Assembly: GCF_011397635.1 (NCBI RefSeq)
Contig: NC_064759.1
Location: forward strand, 13,970,428 to 14,034,427
Direction of reading: 5' to 3'
Source of the DNA: Epinephelus fuscoguttatus
Lineage: Eukaryota > Chordata > Actinopteri > Perciformes > Serranidae
Length of the DNA stretch: 64,000 nucleotides
Each line of letters begins with the position of its first letter. The stretch's first letter is position 1. Made by a program: the position numbers and the translations under genes. Below, piece by piece: positions 33,834 through 46,189 of this stretch. The notes beneath the pieces are model-generated. The model saw nothing but the letters and a program-made list of their open reading frames with translations. It was not told the DNA's origin and did not search any database.

Positions 33834-35229
33834 GTGACAGCTGAGACGAAGGAGAAGAACTAAAGAGAGGTGAGGTGGTGGTGAGGAGGTGATGAGGGAC
33901 ACCACATGAAGAGAAGTGAGGTGTTGTATGCTGGGGGAGCAGGAGGATGAAATTAGGTTAGAGAGGACAAAAAAAAAACGTGGAGAAGGTAGCGTTAGCT
34001 TTGTCACTGCAATGCTAAATGATGGTACAGAGTAAAAAAAGAAAAAGCTTAACAACATGTCAGTGAATATAACGTTGGGTTTTATGAAAACAACTTAATC
34101 AACTCAGGAAAAAGTGAAAATACTAAAATATTGTTTTCCTTTTTATTTTCTATCACAATCTTATTTATTTTCTTTCCTGCTGTTTTGATCTTTTCCTGAA
34201 ACGGCAACTTACCTCACCCAAGATCCTCCCGTCCAATCATAATTCACGAGGACCCCATCGCTATGGCAATGGTTGCCTAGTGACCGATAAAGCCCCGACC
34301 CCCCCTTCCTCTCGCATTGTTGTAAGTTGATTGGTTGGCCTGTGTTTGGGTTGCTGTGGCGATTGATTGCCTGTGTTGGTTGCCCTTGGCAATTTTTGTT
34401 CTGTCACCTCGAGCAACCAGCCATGCGTTGACCTGCATGTCCTGTTGCTGTAGTGACCACAGACTGTGTTTGGTGCATTGTGACTTTCTTTTGTATTGAC
34501 CTGTGCACATACTGATCAATAACTGTCAATAGCCAGGACTGTACTCAGAATCAATTGATTAAATTGGATATTCGATACACTTAATCATTGGAGAGTAACC
34601 TGATAAATTCTGCAGCAACGCTCGTTATTTTTTCGCAGCTTTGTTTTTGATCAGTTTCTGTAGTGTTCTGTTTGGTGTCATTATTATTTGAACAAATTGT
34701 TTGGGTACAGTAGTGAGCGTGGGCATCTATGTGTACATATGTGTCCGTGTTACACTGTTAGTGTGTAATGCAGGAGTGCATAACCCTTGTTGTACTGGTG
34801 TCTGTATCAGAGAGGTTTGCCAGAGGTTTCCATAGCGGACTGGTGGAGAAATGTAGAACAGCACGACAGCTTACTGCAAAATATGAATTTTTTTTTTATT
34901 ATTATCATTATTGTTTATGCAACACACAACAATGGCAGGACATGTCGGACAAGAGGCCATGAAATGATAATGCAGTACAGAACACAGCAGATTTAAATAC
35001 GGCTACAAACTGGGTCACACAGGTTAGACAAGAACAGTTTTAGGACAAAAGCACACTATTTTTGGGCGAGCATGCATTTTGTTGAGCTGTACTCTGATAG
35101 GCTGAGTTTTATATTTCCTGGACTCTGATTTGTTACAGTTTGATGTGGCACTTTAGTTTTTTGCTCCTTTGTTTCTCTTTCTTGGTCTCTTACATCTTCT
35201 ATCACTGCTTTTGTGGTGTTTCCACTCCC

Positions 35230-35259
35230 CTCCTCCTCCTCCTCCTCCTCCTCCTCCTC
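35230..35259. repeat. (CTC)10 trinucleotide repeat in the celf3 3' UTR
   Basis: Ten consecutive CTC/TCC units within the probable 3' UTR. Confidence 0.93.
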
Positions 35260-36476
35260 TGGTCCCTTCCTACATGATCCCCCTTTCTCTGTCAGATTCT
35301 TTCTTTGCCTCTCCTCATCCCGACCTCCTCTTTCTATCCCTCTAGCTCGTGTTTTGAGGTAAAGGGTATGTGGTTGTTATGGTGGAAAAACAAGTGCCTC
35401 TTGCTTATTGGAGAACAGCCTTCAACTATAGGAATTCTGGGAGAAATCTAGCAAAGAGAGAACAGAGGATGTGTTTAGTTTGAGGTAAATTCAACCCTTT
35501 CACAAACCCCAACCTTTAAGAGGAGAAAATGTGTGGCTGCTGTCAGACCAGTGTGTGGACGCACCGTCACGTGGCAGCACACATTATAAATAAAGGATTT
35601 TGGTTCTATTCCTAGACAAAGTTTTACATAACAAATCCTTGCAGATAGTGCAAAGGTCTATCTGATAACACTATGCCCCCCACATCAGTGAGATTAAAAC
35701 CATCACCCAGAATTTCTATACTGCAAATGCCAGAGAGTGATGCATGTCGGTAGTAGTGTTTGCTTGCCATGATCCAAGGCACACGAGTGCAGCACATGCT
35801 CATAAGGTCACACACATAAACACACACATGGAGCTCTACCAACACACACGCATACCTCCAGACACACACATCCAAGCACACACAAGGACACGCGAAACGG
35901 TTTTTCACTGTATGGAGTTGCATGATCCAGACACTGTGTGTGTATGTGTTGAAGCACCATGATTTTATTGCTGTTGAGAGACAGAGCTTTACAACTGTGA
36001 ATGATGCCTTCTTGTTTTAAAGTCACCAAGATGAAACTGAAACAAAGACAAGCTAGGAGCATCCTAAGGTGCAGTTTGCTGCCAGACGTATGAAAGCAGT
36101 TCGAGTCATGCCTACAAGAGTTGTGTTTGACGGGAGGAGCATGTTTGACAAGATGTTAAGATCAGACAGAAACATGGAGCTCCGGTGTATTTATAACTTT
36201 GCTCTCTAACATATCCTTCCTCCTTCTCTCTCCCTCCCTCCTTGTATCACTCCCTCCGCCCCCCGATTCTCCTCCCCTCCTCACAGGTGACCTTTCAGAG
36301 TCCAGCCGAGGTGGAATCCCAGGGTTCATAGTGCTTTCAGACTGTCTGCTACCTTTGAGCGTCCGGGGAGTGCAGCCACACACACATACACACACTCACA
36401 CAATACACATGCACTCTCAACACTGAACCTCAAACGGTACAAGGCTGATATACAAATGTACATAAAGTGCACAGAT

Positions 36477-36500
36477 ACACACACACACACACACACACAC
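36477..36500. repeat. (AC)n microsatellite
   Basis: Uninterrupted AC run in the probable celf3 3' UTR. Confidence 0.9.
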
Positions 36501-36913
36501 GCCTGCAGACACTCACACACGGTTCACACGAGTCAGTAATCTTACCCATACGGCCGAGAGCTTGGTTTGACCACGGTCTGTGTGTCGCCAACAGGGTGTT
36601 TAGTTCAGTTAAGACAACTCAGACCGAGCATGTATGGAAGGTACTGATGAAAAATGCTGATATATCACTTCAATAGACTTTAACGTGTCTATACCATGTC
36701 TATTCCATGACAAATATAGAGGGGCCGATGTTTCATAATAAAAAAAAGGTGAGAAAATACAAAAAAGACGACTAAATGAGTAGGTTAGAGAGACTTTGGA
36801 GAAAATCCTAATGACCTGTAAATAATTTAGTTTACAAAGAGCAGCATTTAAAAAACAAGAAAAAATGCAAAAAGAATACTACTTTAGATAAACACTGAAC
36901 AGGACACAGCGAC

Positions 36914-36950
36914 ATTATTATTATTATTATTATTATGATTATTATTATTA
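36914..36950. repeat. (ATT)n microsatellite
   Basis: ATT run with a single interruption (GATT) in the probable celf3 3' UTR. Confidence 0.9.
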
Positions 36951-37338
36951 CCACTAGTAACATCATGATCCTCATAAAGGGATATTACATTCCAAATTGT
37001 AAAATGGGAAATCACTAACCTATTTTAAATTTCTACTTAGATTTTAGGTGAAGCTCGGGGGAGGGGGGGATTGCACTTTTATTCGGGAGGTTTTAATATT
37101 TGAGCTATTTTTTATTTATTTACTAATTTATCAATTATTTTGTTTATCGGGAGAAGGGGTTTGAGTGGGTTGCAATATTTTGATTTTAGAATTTTCTAGA
37201 GCAAAAACCTTTTGAGGGCCTGTTTCTGTCAGACTCTTGCAATCGAGTAATTATAATGTATGTATTAATTATTACAGCAATTATATTTATTTCTAATTTA
37301 TTGAATCCTGTTTTTGATCCACTCTCTTTTTAAGTTAA

Positions 37339-37344
37339 AATAAA
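37339..37344 (+). terminator. celf3: Candidate celf3 poly(A) signal AATAAA
   Basis: AATAAA is followed within about 30-60 bases by a GT-rich stretch (37372-37400), the arrangement of a strong vertebrate cleavage and polyadenylation site. A second AATAAA at 37549-37554 and one near 35589 are alternatives. Confidence 0.6.
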
Positions 37345-37399
37345 AAGTATCATACTAAATGTCCTAATGTGATTTGTTAAGTGTGTTTGTGTGTGTGAA

Positions 37400-40380
37400 A
37401 GAGATTTCACTGATTACTTCTGAGCAAAAATCTTGATTTGAATGACTCAACAAAAAAAAAAAAAAGAAAAGACAGCGTGTGCACACATCCATCTTGTGTC
37501 CAGAAGGGGGTGTAAGTAGAGAGCCTTTCACCAGAGTCTTTCACTCGGAATAAACCGCTGGGCCGAGCTCGTTATCTCCTCTACTCATTTATGGGAGTTG
37601 TCTATTTATCAGCAGAATTAAATGCTGTATTTGTTTTATCTTTGTGAACACGGTCTCCTCCCTCGGGGATGATTAGTTTACTAGTTTTCCCCTTGATGAC
37701 CTGATCTGAGTTCAATTATTGGAGAGAGAACATGTGCAGGCAAAATTATGAGCAGCAATAATGACAGTATTACTGAGTTCAATGACATTATGACACAGTG
37801 TTTCAGCCGTGTAGTTTTCAATTTTTAAAAATTGCTCTACTTTAGGAAAGTGAAAGAATTAAATCAGAAAATTGGGAGACATTCCAAGTTGCTCTTATAC
37901 TATAAAGACATAGAGAAATTATGGGGAAATAGAATAACAAAATGTACATTGTGCTAGAATATATAACACAATATATATGTATCTATAAATATAAAAATAT
38001 TAGAAAATTTCAAGAAAATGTTAGAATATAAGAAGAGATGTGTTTTATGGGAAATAAAAATATATTAAATGTGTAAAATATGTGCACCCTACTACTAGTG
38101 TGTGCAATAGTACAATAGGTAACAATTAAATATTAAATAATAGAGTACTGTGCAAATGAAATATTGCACAGTTAAATTATTATTGCACAAAAAATACAGG
38201 GCTTCAAGTCAGTATTGCATGCATAGTTTTGTAGTTGGAATAGTAAAGTATTGCACAGTTTAAAACATAAATAATAAATAAATTAGGGGTTAGAGCTGCT
38301 GCTGGTGGGTTAAATAAGTCCAAGGGCCTGAGTGTATTGACCTGTTCATGTGCAGATGTTATTGTGTTGTCAAGGACAAGTACATACACATTTTGAAATC
38401 AGGAGAGTTTGAGGTGTGTAATGATAGTGATTGAAATTAGCAACAGACAAAAGGTTTGGTGATTACACTCCACCCATGTGAAGCGTCTTCACTGAGCGTA
38501 TTTTAAAGTTACATTGCAGAACACTTGTCTTTATATACAGAAATAGTTTTATGAGGCGGCTGCGTGGCGCGTACTTTAATGACAACCTGTCCATAATCAA
38601 CAGTTGATATGGCACTTATGTCGATAGCATAACCTCCACATGTCACAGTCTTTCCCTTTCACCTCCACATAAGAAGCACCATGAGCAACCTCACTAACCT
38701 TGCTAATGTGAACTCATGCCACATATGCAAATTTCCACTATCTGGTGTGAGCTCTTTTACAGGCTCGAGGTTAGTTAGACCTTAGGTCATTCTGCTCTGC
38801 GTGTCAGCCTGTAACCCTTCACATGTTTGTTATGTAGTTCATAGGTCACAAGGATAGCTAGATAATTTTCCTTTGCCCCCACTGTGGCTGAAAGAAGGGC
38901 AACTGCAATGCAAACATCACAGGAGAACTACACTGCCCTGCAAAGGCAAACATTTGGAATGCCTTTGTTTGTTTGTTTAAAAAGGTCAAAGGTCATGTTC
39001 TTTTTTTTTTTTAAAGATTTACTAACAAGTATGTCAGTACACGACACTAACTGATAACCTGTTTACTCACTCACCTAACTGTTCTCTAGGCAGATAATAA
39101 TTTGAGGTATGCTGATGTTTTACAGAGGTGGGACAAAGTCATTGGTTTTCAAATTGAAATCAAGTTGCAAGTAGGGCTGCAGGATATATAAAAAAAAAGA
39201 CTAGACTAGACTCCAGCTAGTGCGACTGTAATGTGAGGTGCAGTTTTAGTGGAAATGGTAATTTTTGCATGTCATTTCCACTGAGAGAAATATAGAGATG
39301 ATGATGATGATATAATTTATGCTGGGGTCTGTACCAAACCAGCATGCTACCATACAACTTGAATATGATTTATAGGCTGGGGCATCTCTGTAGCACCACA
39401 ATGCTTTATTTATAATGTTTCGTCGTGACACATTTTACCATTATCAAAGAACTGCAGCTCCTGCCATATCCTCCTGAGCCCCTGCGTCCTCATATGAGGA
39501 CATCACATCTTGGGCTTACTTTGGGTGTACTTCACTCTACTTAACTTAGCCCTGTTGTCCTCGTTCGTGGACACTTTTTTGTCCCATCTAGTGGCCCTGG
39601 TGGAGCGCCAAGAAGACAATCTTCACTATCTAGGGGAAGTAAATGTTGTAACAAGGATTTCCCTCTGTGAGCATGTGGGGGGATCATTTGCACAATACAC
39701 TAATCCATGTAAAAACAAGATGGCAGCCATCTCTGCCGAGTCAGTCTGCAGCTGATCCTGACACAGAAGTGGACAACTGATGATTGAAACTTGTTTATTT
39801 ATGATTCATAAAGTTTGTAGTTCGATACAGAATAAAAAATGTGACTAATTTTAGCAACAGTAACAAGCTAAGACGCTGTTAATTAGGAAGTACTCGTTTG
39901 AGGACAATGGGACTTTATTATCGTTGACAATATTTTGTTTTTATGCTTATTGGGTTCTACTGAATCCAAGTAGCTAGGAGGAATTAAAAATGCATACAAA
40001 ACAGAAGAGCGAACTCAGGAGGATATATATATTTTGATTGTGCAGCTTTAGTTGGAAGTCTTTTTTATTTTATCAACTGGAGTCTAAGTCATCAAATCTG
40101 TGACTTGAGTCCAATGTCGACATCTCTGGTGCTTCATCACAAATTTAGGTGTTGGATTGTGGAGCTTCTAAATATAAATATGCGGCTATAGAAACAGAAT
40201 GATTTCTAGCAACCCATAAAATGTATTTTACCTTTAGCTATAGATTCACAGCATATGAATGCAATGCTAGATTATGCTACGTTTGCAAATAAAAAGGAGG
40301 TCAAAGTTCAGCCATGGTAAAGCTGTGACCCAAGGGGAGAGCAAAGTACTGTATCATCCAATAAAATATGAAATAATACA
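37400..40380. other. Intergenic spacer between celf3 and cers2
   Basis: AT-rich sequence without coding signal to about 39120 (notably 37800-38300, almost only A/T-rich), then the nested repeat block 39122-40132, then unique-looking sequence up to the CpG rise at about 40380. Confidence 0.6.
39122..40132. mobile_element. Nested repeat block in the intergenic spacer
   Basis: The outer ends 'agaggtgggacaaagtcatt' and 'ccaatgtcgacatctctgg' are loosely inverted. The inner ends 'agggctgcaggatatata' (about 39175) and 'gattgtgcagctttag' (about 40049) are also loosely inverted, which suggests one element inside another. The core 39462-39770 ('aatacactaatccatgtaaa', 'aagatggcagccatctctgc') is repeated at about 42531-42760 in cers2 intron 1. 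Confidence 0.55.
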
Positions 40381-41069
40381 AAATGGAGGGCGGGGACCAG
40401 ACTGCACGGCTCTGCCACCCGTTAACTCGGTTATCACTTATCCAGAAAAAGGGGGGTAAAACTTTTCCCGAGCGGAAACAAAAAGCGGATGTGTGTGTGT
40501 CAGCCAAATGCTCTCATGTGCTTGGACGTCATCCGCGCCCCTCCCTCTCCGTTATCCCCTCACTCCTCCCTCTGTCTGCTCCTCTCACTCCGCTCTCGTG
40601 CCGGCCCGTCCTCCTCCTCCTCTGCCCGGCCAGACACCCAGACAGACCCCGCCGACTCCCGGGGACACACACCATCAGCTGGGACACGACACAAGACACG
40701 AGAAAACACCCTGAATATCTGTGAGGGGAGAAAAACTACAGGTCGCATTGCAGCATCTCACACACTCTCCATCTGTAGACACTTTTTTTTTTTTTGTTTC
40801 CACCCCCTCTCCCTTCAGTCATTGTTTTTCTAAAGAGGAAAAACAAACTTTGTCCGCCATGGAAAGATGTAAAAATCAGTCCGGATACTAAACTTGGACA
40901 CAAACTGCGCCCTTCTGAGCTCCACCAGCGGACACTCAACAGGACCGTTAGGTTTTTTTTAGCTAGCTAGCTAGGTGGGACCAGGACGACTTTGTGGAAA
41001 AATACAAAAACATTTTCTCCTCACACTTCAAGCCGCATTTCTGTCTTCACTACGGGGGAAAACACCAAA
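40380..41069 (+). promoter_or_regulatory. cers2: cers2 CpG-rich promoter and noncoding first exon
   Basis: CpG- and C-rich block with no TATA box. A near-consensus CRE (GGACGTCA) lies at 40524-40531. The leader ends at a strong donor, CCAAA|GTAAGT, with GT at 41070-41071, and is presumed to splice to the coding exon at 53410. The start site cannot be fixed. The leader contains an upstream ORF at 40859-40891. Confidence 0.68.
40859..40891 (+). CDS. Upstream ORF in the cers2 leader (10 residues)
   Basis: ATG in an optimal Kozak context (CCGCCATGG) opens a 10-codon frame, MERCKNQSGY, closed by TAA at 40889-40891, before the exon 1 donor. If transcription starts upstream of it, most scanning ribosomes would meet it first, so it could damp cers2 translation. 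Translation of the peptide is not shown by sequence alone. Confidence 0.4.
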   Translation: MERCKNQSGY

Positions 41070-41580
41070 GTAAGTAACCTACCGTTTCACTTTCATCTCG
41101 GAGAGGAGACATTATTCGTTTGTGTGCGCGTGAGTAGTGGGTTAACGGCGGGCGCACGCTCCGCATCCTCACTTCGCTCAGACGTCATTACGCATTCAAG
41201 TAGGACTCTGTTAATTAAAAATAACCAACAGGCCCCGGTTTGAGGGGGTTTAACGATTTAAAAAATGTCGGTGTGTTGTTATGGCGACTTGAAAGCACGT
41301 TAACAACCGTTAATCCGTGTTGTATAATGTGAGGACACGGGGGGCAGCCTGGCGCGTGGCCCAGTGTTGGGTCGGTTTGCAAAGTTTGCTAACTAGCAGC
41401 AGATTATGTCACATTATCACTGTGAGTACACAACTACAGCCCGCAGATACAACACCGCCGGTTACAGGCAGGAATACTCCATTTTGGATTATATATTATT
41501 AATAACAGTGATTTGTTCCAGTGTGGGACCCCTCCTGCTGCCTCCATTGTTGTCGTCACTTAGCTTTCCCACTATTTCCA

Positions 41581-42290
41581 AGCTACATGAACACCACAGT
41601 GGATAATGGTCCAATAAATCTAGCTATGGTTTCTGCTCCAGTCACTAGCAGGAATACTTTTGTTTGTTTATACCAACCATGAGCACCCATTCATGCTCAA
41701 ATTAATGCAAATCTATGACATGATAATAAGAAAATATGGGTGCACGTGTTGTCAAACATCATGTTAATCATTGAATTAAGTCCTAACAGTAGTGCTGAAA
41801 CAATGAGACTATTAATCAGATAGTACAAGGGTGTCAAACTCATTTGAGTTCATATTTGATCTCAAGCGGGCCGGACCAGTTAAACCATTATAGAATAACC
41901 TCAAAATAACATTTCCTAGCTACATGAACACCACAATGAATAATGATCTAATACATTTCTGCTCCAGCCACTGGTAGTCCCCATGAAAAGGGTAGAGATA
42001 CTTTGTTTGTAACCATATATGCGATTTGTTTATAGCAACCTTGAGCACCCATTCATGCTCAAATTAATGCAAATCTATGACATGATAATAGCCAAATGTG
42101 TGTGCATGTGTTGTTAAGCTTTGCATCCACTTCAAACATCATGTTAATCACTGAATGAAGTCCTGACAGTAGTGCTGAAACAATGAGACAATTAATCAAA
42201 TAGCGCAGGGGTGACAAAATCATTTGAGTTCATATTTGATCTCAAGTGGGCCTGACCAGTAACACCGTTGTAGAATGAAATCAAAATGAT
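41581..42290. repeat. Tandem duplication of about 340 bp at the edge of a hAT-like element
   Basis: Unit 1 starts at 41581 ('agctacatgaacaccacagt') and unit 2 at 41918 ('agctacatgaacaccacaat'), a 337-base offset. Both continue through 'cccattcatgctcaaattaa', 'aacagtagtgctgaaacaat' and 'catttgagttcatatttgat'. Unit 2 has a small extra segment (about 42116-42135). Identity is high but not perfect, so the event is fairly old. Confidence 0.88.
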
Positions 42291-44026
42291 AACAATGTTC
42301 ACATTTTTCATTTTCTTTTAGTGTGAAGAAGTATAACTACACTTTTAAACATTTAACAAGTGATGAACGGTCTGAGATATCGCAAGGAAAAAGTGCAATT
42401 TCAACAATATGTCTCAGTTTTTCCCCATCCCCTCAGTCTACCACTCACTGCAATAACATTTTTCCACAGTGGAAGCTATTGAAGAAGGAGGTTAAGTTAT
42501 CCACACCTCACAAACCATTTAAATATCCTCCTGCGACCATGTGTTTCCTCCTTATATGACGACATCACATTTTGGGTTTACTTGACCTTATACTTAATTC
42601 TACTTAACTTAGACGTGTTGTCCTTGTTTGTGGACACTTTTTGTGTCACTCAGTGGCAGTAAGAGCACAATACACTAATCCATGTAAAAACAAGATGGCA
42701 GCCATCTCTGCCAAGTCAGTCTGCAGCCGATCCTGACACAAAAGTGGACAAGGTCCAAAACCTGATCACATTTTCTGATTGAAACTGTAACAAGCTAAGA
42801 CACTGTTAATCAGGTAGTACTCATTTGAAGACACTGGGACTTAATTGTCATATGCTGTAAAGCCCTGTGAGGCAAATTGTGATTTGTGATATTGGGCTTT
42901 ATAAATAAAATTGAATTGAATTGAACTGAATTGTCGTCTCATTTGAGGACATTGGGACTTTATTATCATTGGCAATGTTTAGTTTTTTAATACTTATCGG
43001 GCCCTACTGATCCCAAATAGCTATGAGAAATAAAAAAATGCACACCAAACAAAAGTTCGGGTCTGAGGAGGATATAAAACTTCTGGCCGTACCTTAGCTG
43101 TAGGGTTTTAAGACAGAACAACATGGAGCCTATGCCGTAACCTGTGCCGTAGCCTGACGTTCACCTCCCCCAGAAATGTAACTACACGTTGCAGTGACGC
43201 AGGAAACAAAGCTATTATTTACTTCAATTTCAGAGATAAGAAACTATAAATTGTGAAGACTATAAAGCCTCCACTAAAATAGTATTTAAGTCTTGTGTGT
43301 GATTCATTCGTTAGGGATTTATACTTTGTGATTTGTCCTGGCTTCATACGAGCAGAGGAAACCTCTGCTCCTTGCTAGGCAAATTTATACAATGTAAAAT
43401 GCCATAGGCTTGTGCTAATAACGTTAGCATTTTGTATTTGTTTGGAAAGCGTGTTTAGTATGACAGTTGTTTTGTCAGTGAACCTTGCGAGTTGTAACGA
43501 AGCCAAATTACATACCGTTACCTTTGTTAAATGTTGCTGTTGTCCCTGGTTTTATATGAGAAGAGATAAAGATTGCTGGCTGCTAGGCTAATTCATACAA
43601 AGTAAAATGCCATAGACTTGTGCTAATAACATTAGCGTGTTGTATTTGTGGGGCAAATGTGTCCAGTTTGTCTGTGAATGCTGCGAGTTATAGTGAAGCT
43701 GATTTGTGTACGTGTGTTTGTCGCTAATAAGCCATGTTTAAAGTGTATTTAATGTGTGTTTTGAACCAACTAAACTTTACAGCACTTCACAGAAACCCCG
43801 GCGCTGACTAGTGTTTTGGAGGTGTAACTGCAGAGTGACACAGACACAAATTCTCACAATGGCGTAGGCGATGTGTGTAGGCTACAACCCAGGGTCTGCT
43901 GAGCATAAATCCCACTTTAGCCTTCACAACTGCTTCAGTATTAGGTGTGCAAAGTCATCTAGTGGGCTGGATTGGACCCTTTGGCAGGCTGGTTCTGGCC
44001 CTCAGGCCGTATGTTTGATGCCCCTG
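42206..44026. mobile_element. hAT-like non-autonomous element (1.8 kb)
   Basis: Left end CAGGGGTGACAAAATCA, right end TGTTTGATGCCCCTG: inverted over about 12 bases, a pattern typical of a fish hAT family. The flanking 8-mers aaatagcg (42198-42205) and gaatagtg (44027-44034) match at six of eight positions, consistent with an eroded target duplication. No transposase frame. The interior shares the 'aagatggcagccatctctgc' core with 39462-39770. It also holds a 'gggctttataaataaaattg' tail with ATTGA repeats (42850-42932) and an internal duplication (43370-43450 against 43580-43660). Confidence 0.65.
42850..42932 (+). mobile_element. Retroelement-like 3' tail (ATTGA)n
   Basis: 'gtgatattgggctttataaa' followed by 'taaaattgaattgaattgaa' is a frequent 3' end of fish retroposons. 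Only the tail is recognisable; the body is not resolved. Confidence 0.5.
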
Positions 44027-44039
44027 GAATAGTGGATTG

Positions 44040-46140
44040 AGAGAAAATGAATAAGCAATTTTGATAACTGATCAATCATTTTAGTTTTTTATTGAGTATT
44101 TCAGCAGTTGACGATGAGGATTTGCAGCTGGTCTGTGAATTGCATTTCTTTGATTAGGAGTTTGGCCAATTTCAACAGATAATCAATCCATTAATAAATG
44201 ATTAAATTGATTGTTGTTGCCCCAGACTAAAAGATACTTACTTACTATCTGTGATTGTCAGTTTAAATGACTAACTAAATAATTTATCAGGAAGGGAAGC
44301 CCTCTTAGTGATGAAAGCAATGCATCCAGGTTAAACATTATATTATCTCCCCTTAAAACCCTGACAATCTAGATCAACCAAAATCTTTTTAAGCTTTGGT
44401 ATTTTAGCTTATCTCTCTCTCTAACCTGGACAGAAAATAAGTTCATCTATCATCTGTCAATGGTTACAGCTTCTACATCTACAGCTTGTTCCCAGACTAA
44501 TGAGTAATTCAGTTGAAGGCAGGAATCATTACCATTTAGAGCTCAACTAAAAGAATGGCCTCATGTATACCCAGGGGCCATCTAATTGCTCTGGGCAAGG
44601 TAACTGTACTTACTCAAAAGGCACAATTGGCCTGAATCCAGTCAGAATCCAGGAGAATCAGCATGACAATATTACCCTCACACCTCCTGCCAGGTCCTTT
44701 AGAATCAGTCTGCAGACTGATTGAATCTCCACATTAATAATTCATGAGGGTCGCAGATCAGTGTCAGGGGTACTGAAGTTGACTTTCTTGTGATCTCTAT
44801 CTATAACACAGATGATTGGATAACAGTGATGGAACAGATCACCGCAGACTGGCTGTCTGCCCTTGGGATGATTTTACATTTTCTCCCACGTGCAGTATAT
44901 CATTTACCACAATCTCTGTGTTCTTACCTAACCACTGTAACTTGTACTTTCACTCCAACTACACTGGATTGTTTTTCAGTCAAACACAGATCCAGAGGAA
45001 TGTCGAAAATGTGTGTGACTCACCCTCAGAAGAACCCCCTCAAATTGTCCAAGGCATGACCTGAGTTACAGCTGATGAACCATTTACACAGAGCATGCCA
45101 CCCGCCTGAACTGACACAATATGTGCATTCAGGATTTCATAGCGTTTACGGTGATCTGCAAACTGCATATTGGACCTTTATGAAAAGAGGGATGTCAGTA
45201 CAGAAGGTTGACATACTCAATACTTACCATTTACTGTTATCTATAGTTTAAGTAATACTTTTTTAGAGTTGATTCAGGTTGTCACAATACCAGAATTTTA
45301 AACTTCCATACAATGCAAGTTTAATTGACAATACTCAATACCTCTTTTAATACCATGCAAAAAGAACAAAAAGTCCTTGGTACAGAAAATAGGATAATAG
45401 GATCTTTTTTTTTTCTTTTTAGATTTTACTGAACATACACCTCCAGTAACGTGGTGGGGTCATTGCTGGGGATTGCTGTAACAGCCACAGGTTGAGGACC
45501 AGCTCATTTTCTTTACCAGTTGTCTGATCTTTGCAGCCTTGGGTTGAAAATCTGAATGTAGGTCAGCTTTTTTTATGGCTTCAGTACTTTCGATACTCTT
45601 GCCCGATACTTAATGGAGATAGTATTGTCTTAAATACATAGTATTAAAAAAAGTATTGAACCTTAGAGCTGATAATGTTCTGACAATGGCCACAACCTTG
45701 CACCCCCAGGCCAGTACATCACTCATCCAGTATTTTCATCAAACATTTTACTCTTGTTAGTGCTCCATTAATACAGCATTTAAATAGGGCTATTGATTAC
45801 TATCATTATTTGTCAGCTATGGATTTTCTCAATTATCAGTTGGTCCATAGTTGTCAGAAAATCATGAAAAACACCCATTATTAAATCTTCCAGGGGTCAG
45901 TGTGACCTATTCAAATGTGTAGATGTATCCAACCAACCGTCCATATCCAAATGTATTCAGTTAGCATCATATATGACAGAGAAATCAGAAAAGATTCAAA
46001 GATTTTCAAAGCAAGAATCAATGAATATTAAACATTTTTGCTTGAAGAAATGACTTACAACATTAACTGATTGTCAAAAAAGTTGCTGAATTCATTTTTT
46101 TGTGAATTGATTAATTGACCAATTGTTTCAGCTCTATTAT
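44040..46140. mobile_element. Cluster of eroded MITE fragments in cers2 intron 1
   Basis: 44040-44225 and 45785-46140 show worn versions of the 'agggctgcaact...agttgcagccct' family: for example 'aatagggctattgattacta' at the left and 'ccaattgtttcagctctatt' at the right of the second piece. 45265-45665 resembles the 'cacgatactgg' family at 18960-19250. The DNA between them (about 44230-45260) shows nothing recognisable. Confidence 0.5.
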
Positions 46141-46159
46141 ATACAGCTTAATGCTACAC

Positions 46160-46189
46160 TTAACCCTAACCCTAACCCCCTAACCCTAG
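46160..46189. repeat. Short interstitial telomere-like repeat (CCCTAA)n
   Basis: Four TAACCC units, one with two extra C, next to a MITE fragment ending at about 46140. It is far too short to be a chromosome end. Confidence 0.88.

Larger units (their letters stand above)
33834..37365 (+). other. celf3: Probable celf3 3' UTR
   Basis: No competing gene was seen between the stop codon and a well-formed poly(A) site near 37.36 kb, so a UTR of up to 3.5 kb is likely. It holds a (CTC)10 run (35230-35259), (AC)n (36477-36500), (TTA)n (36914-36950), U-rich patches, and AATAAA at 35589 that could be used earlier. Short frames inside it carry no protein signature. Its true length needs transcript data. 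Confidence 0.6.
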
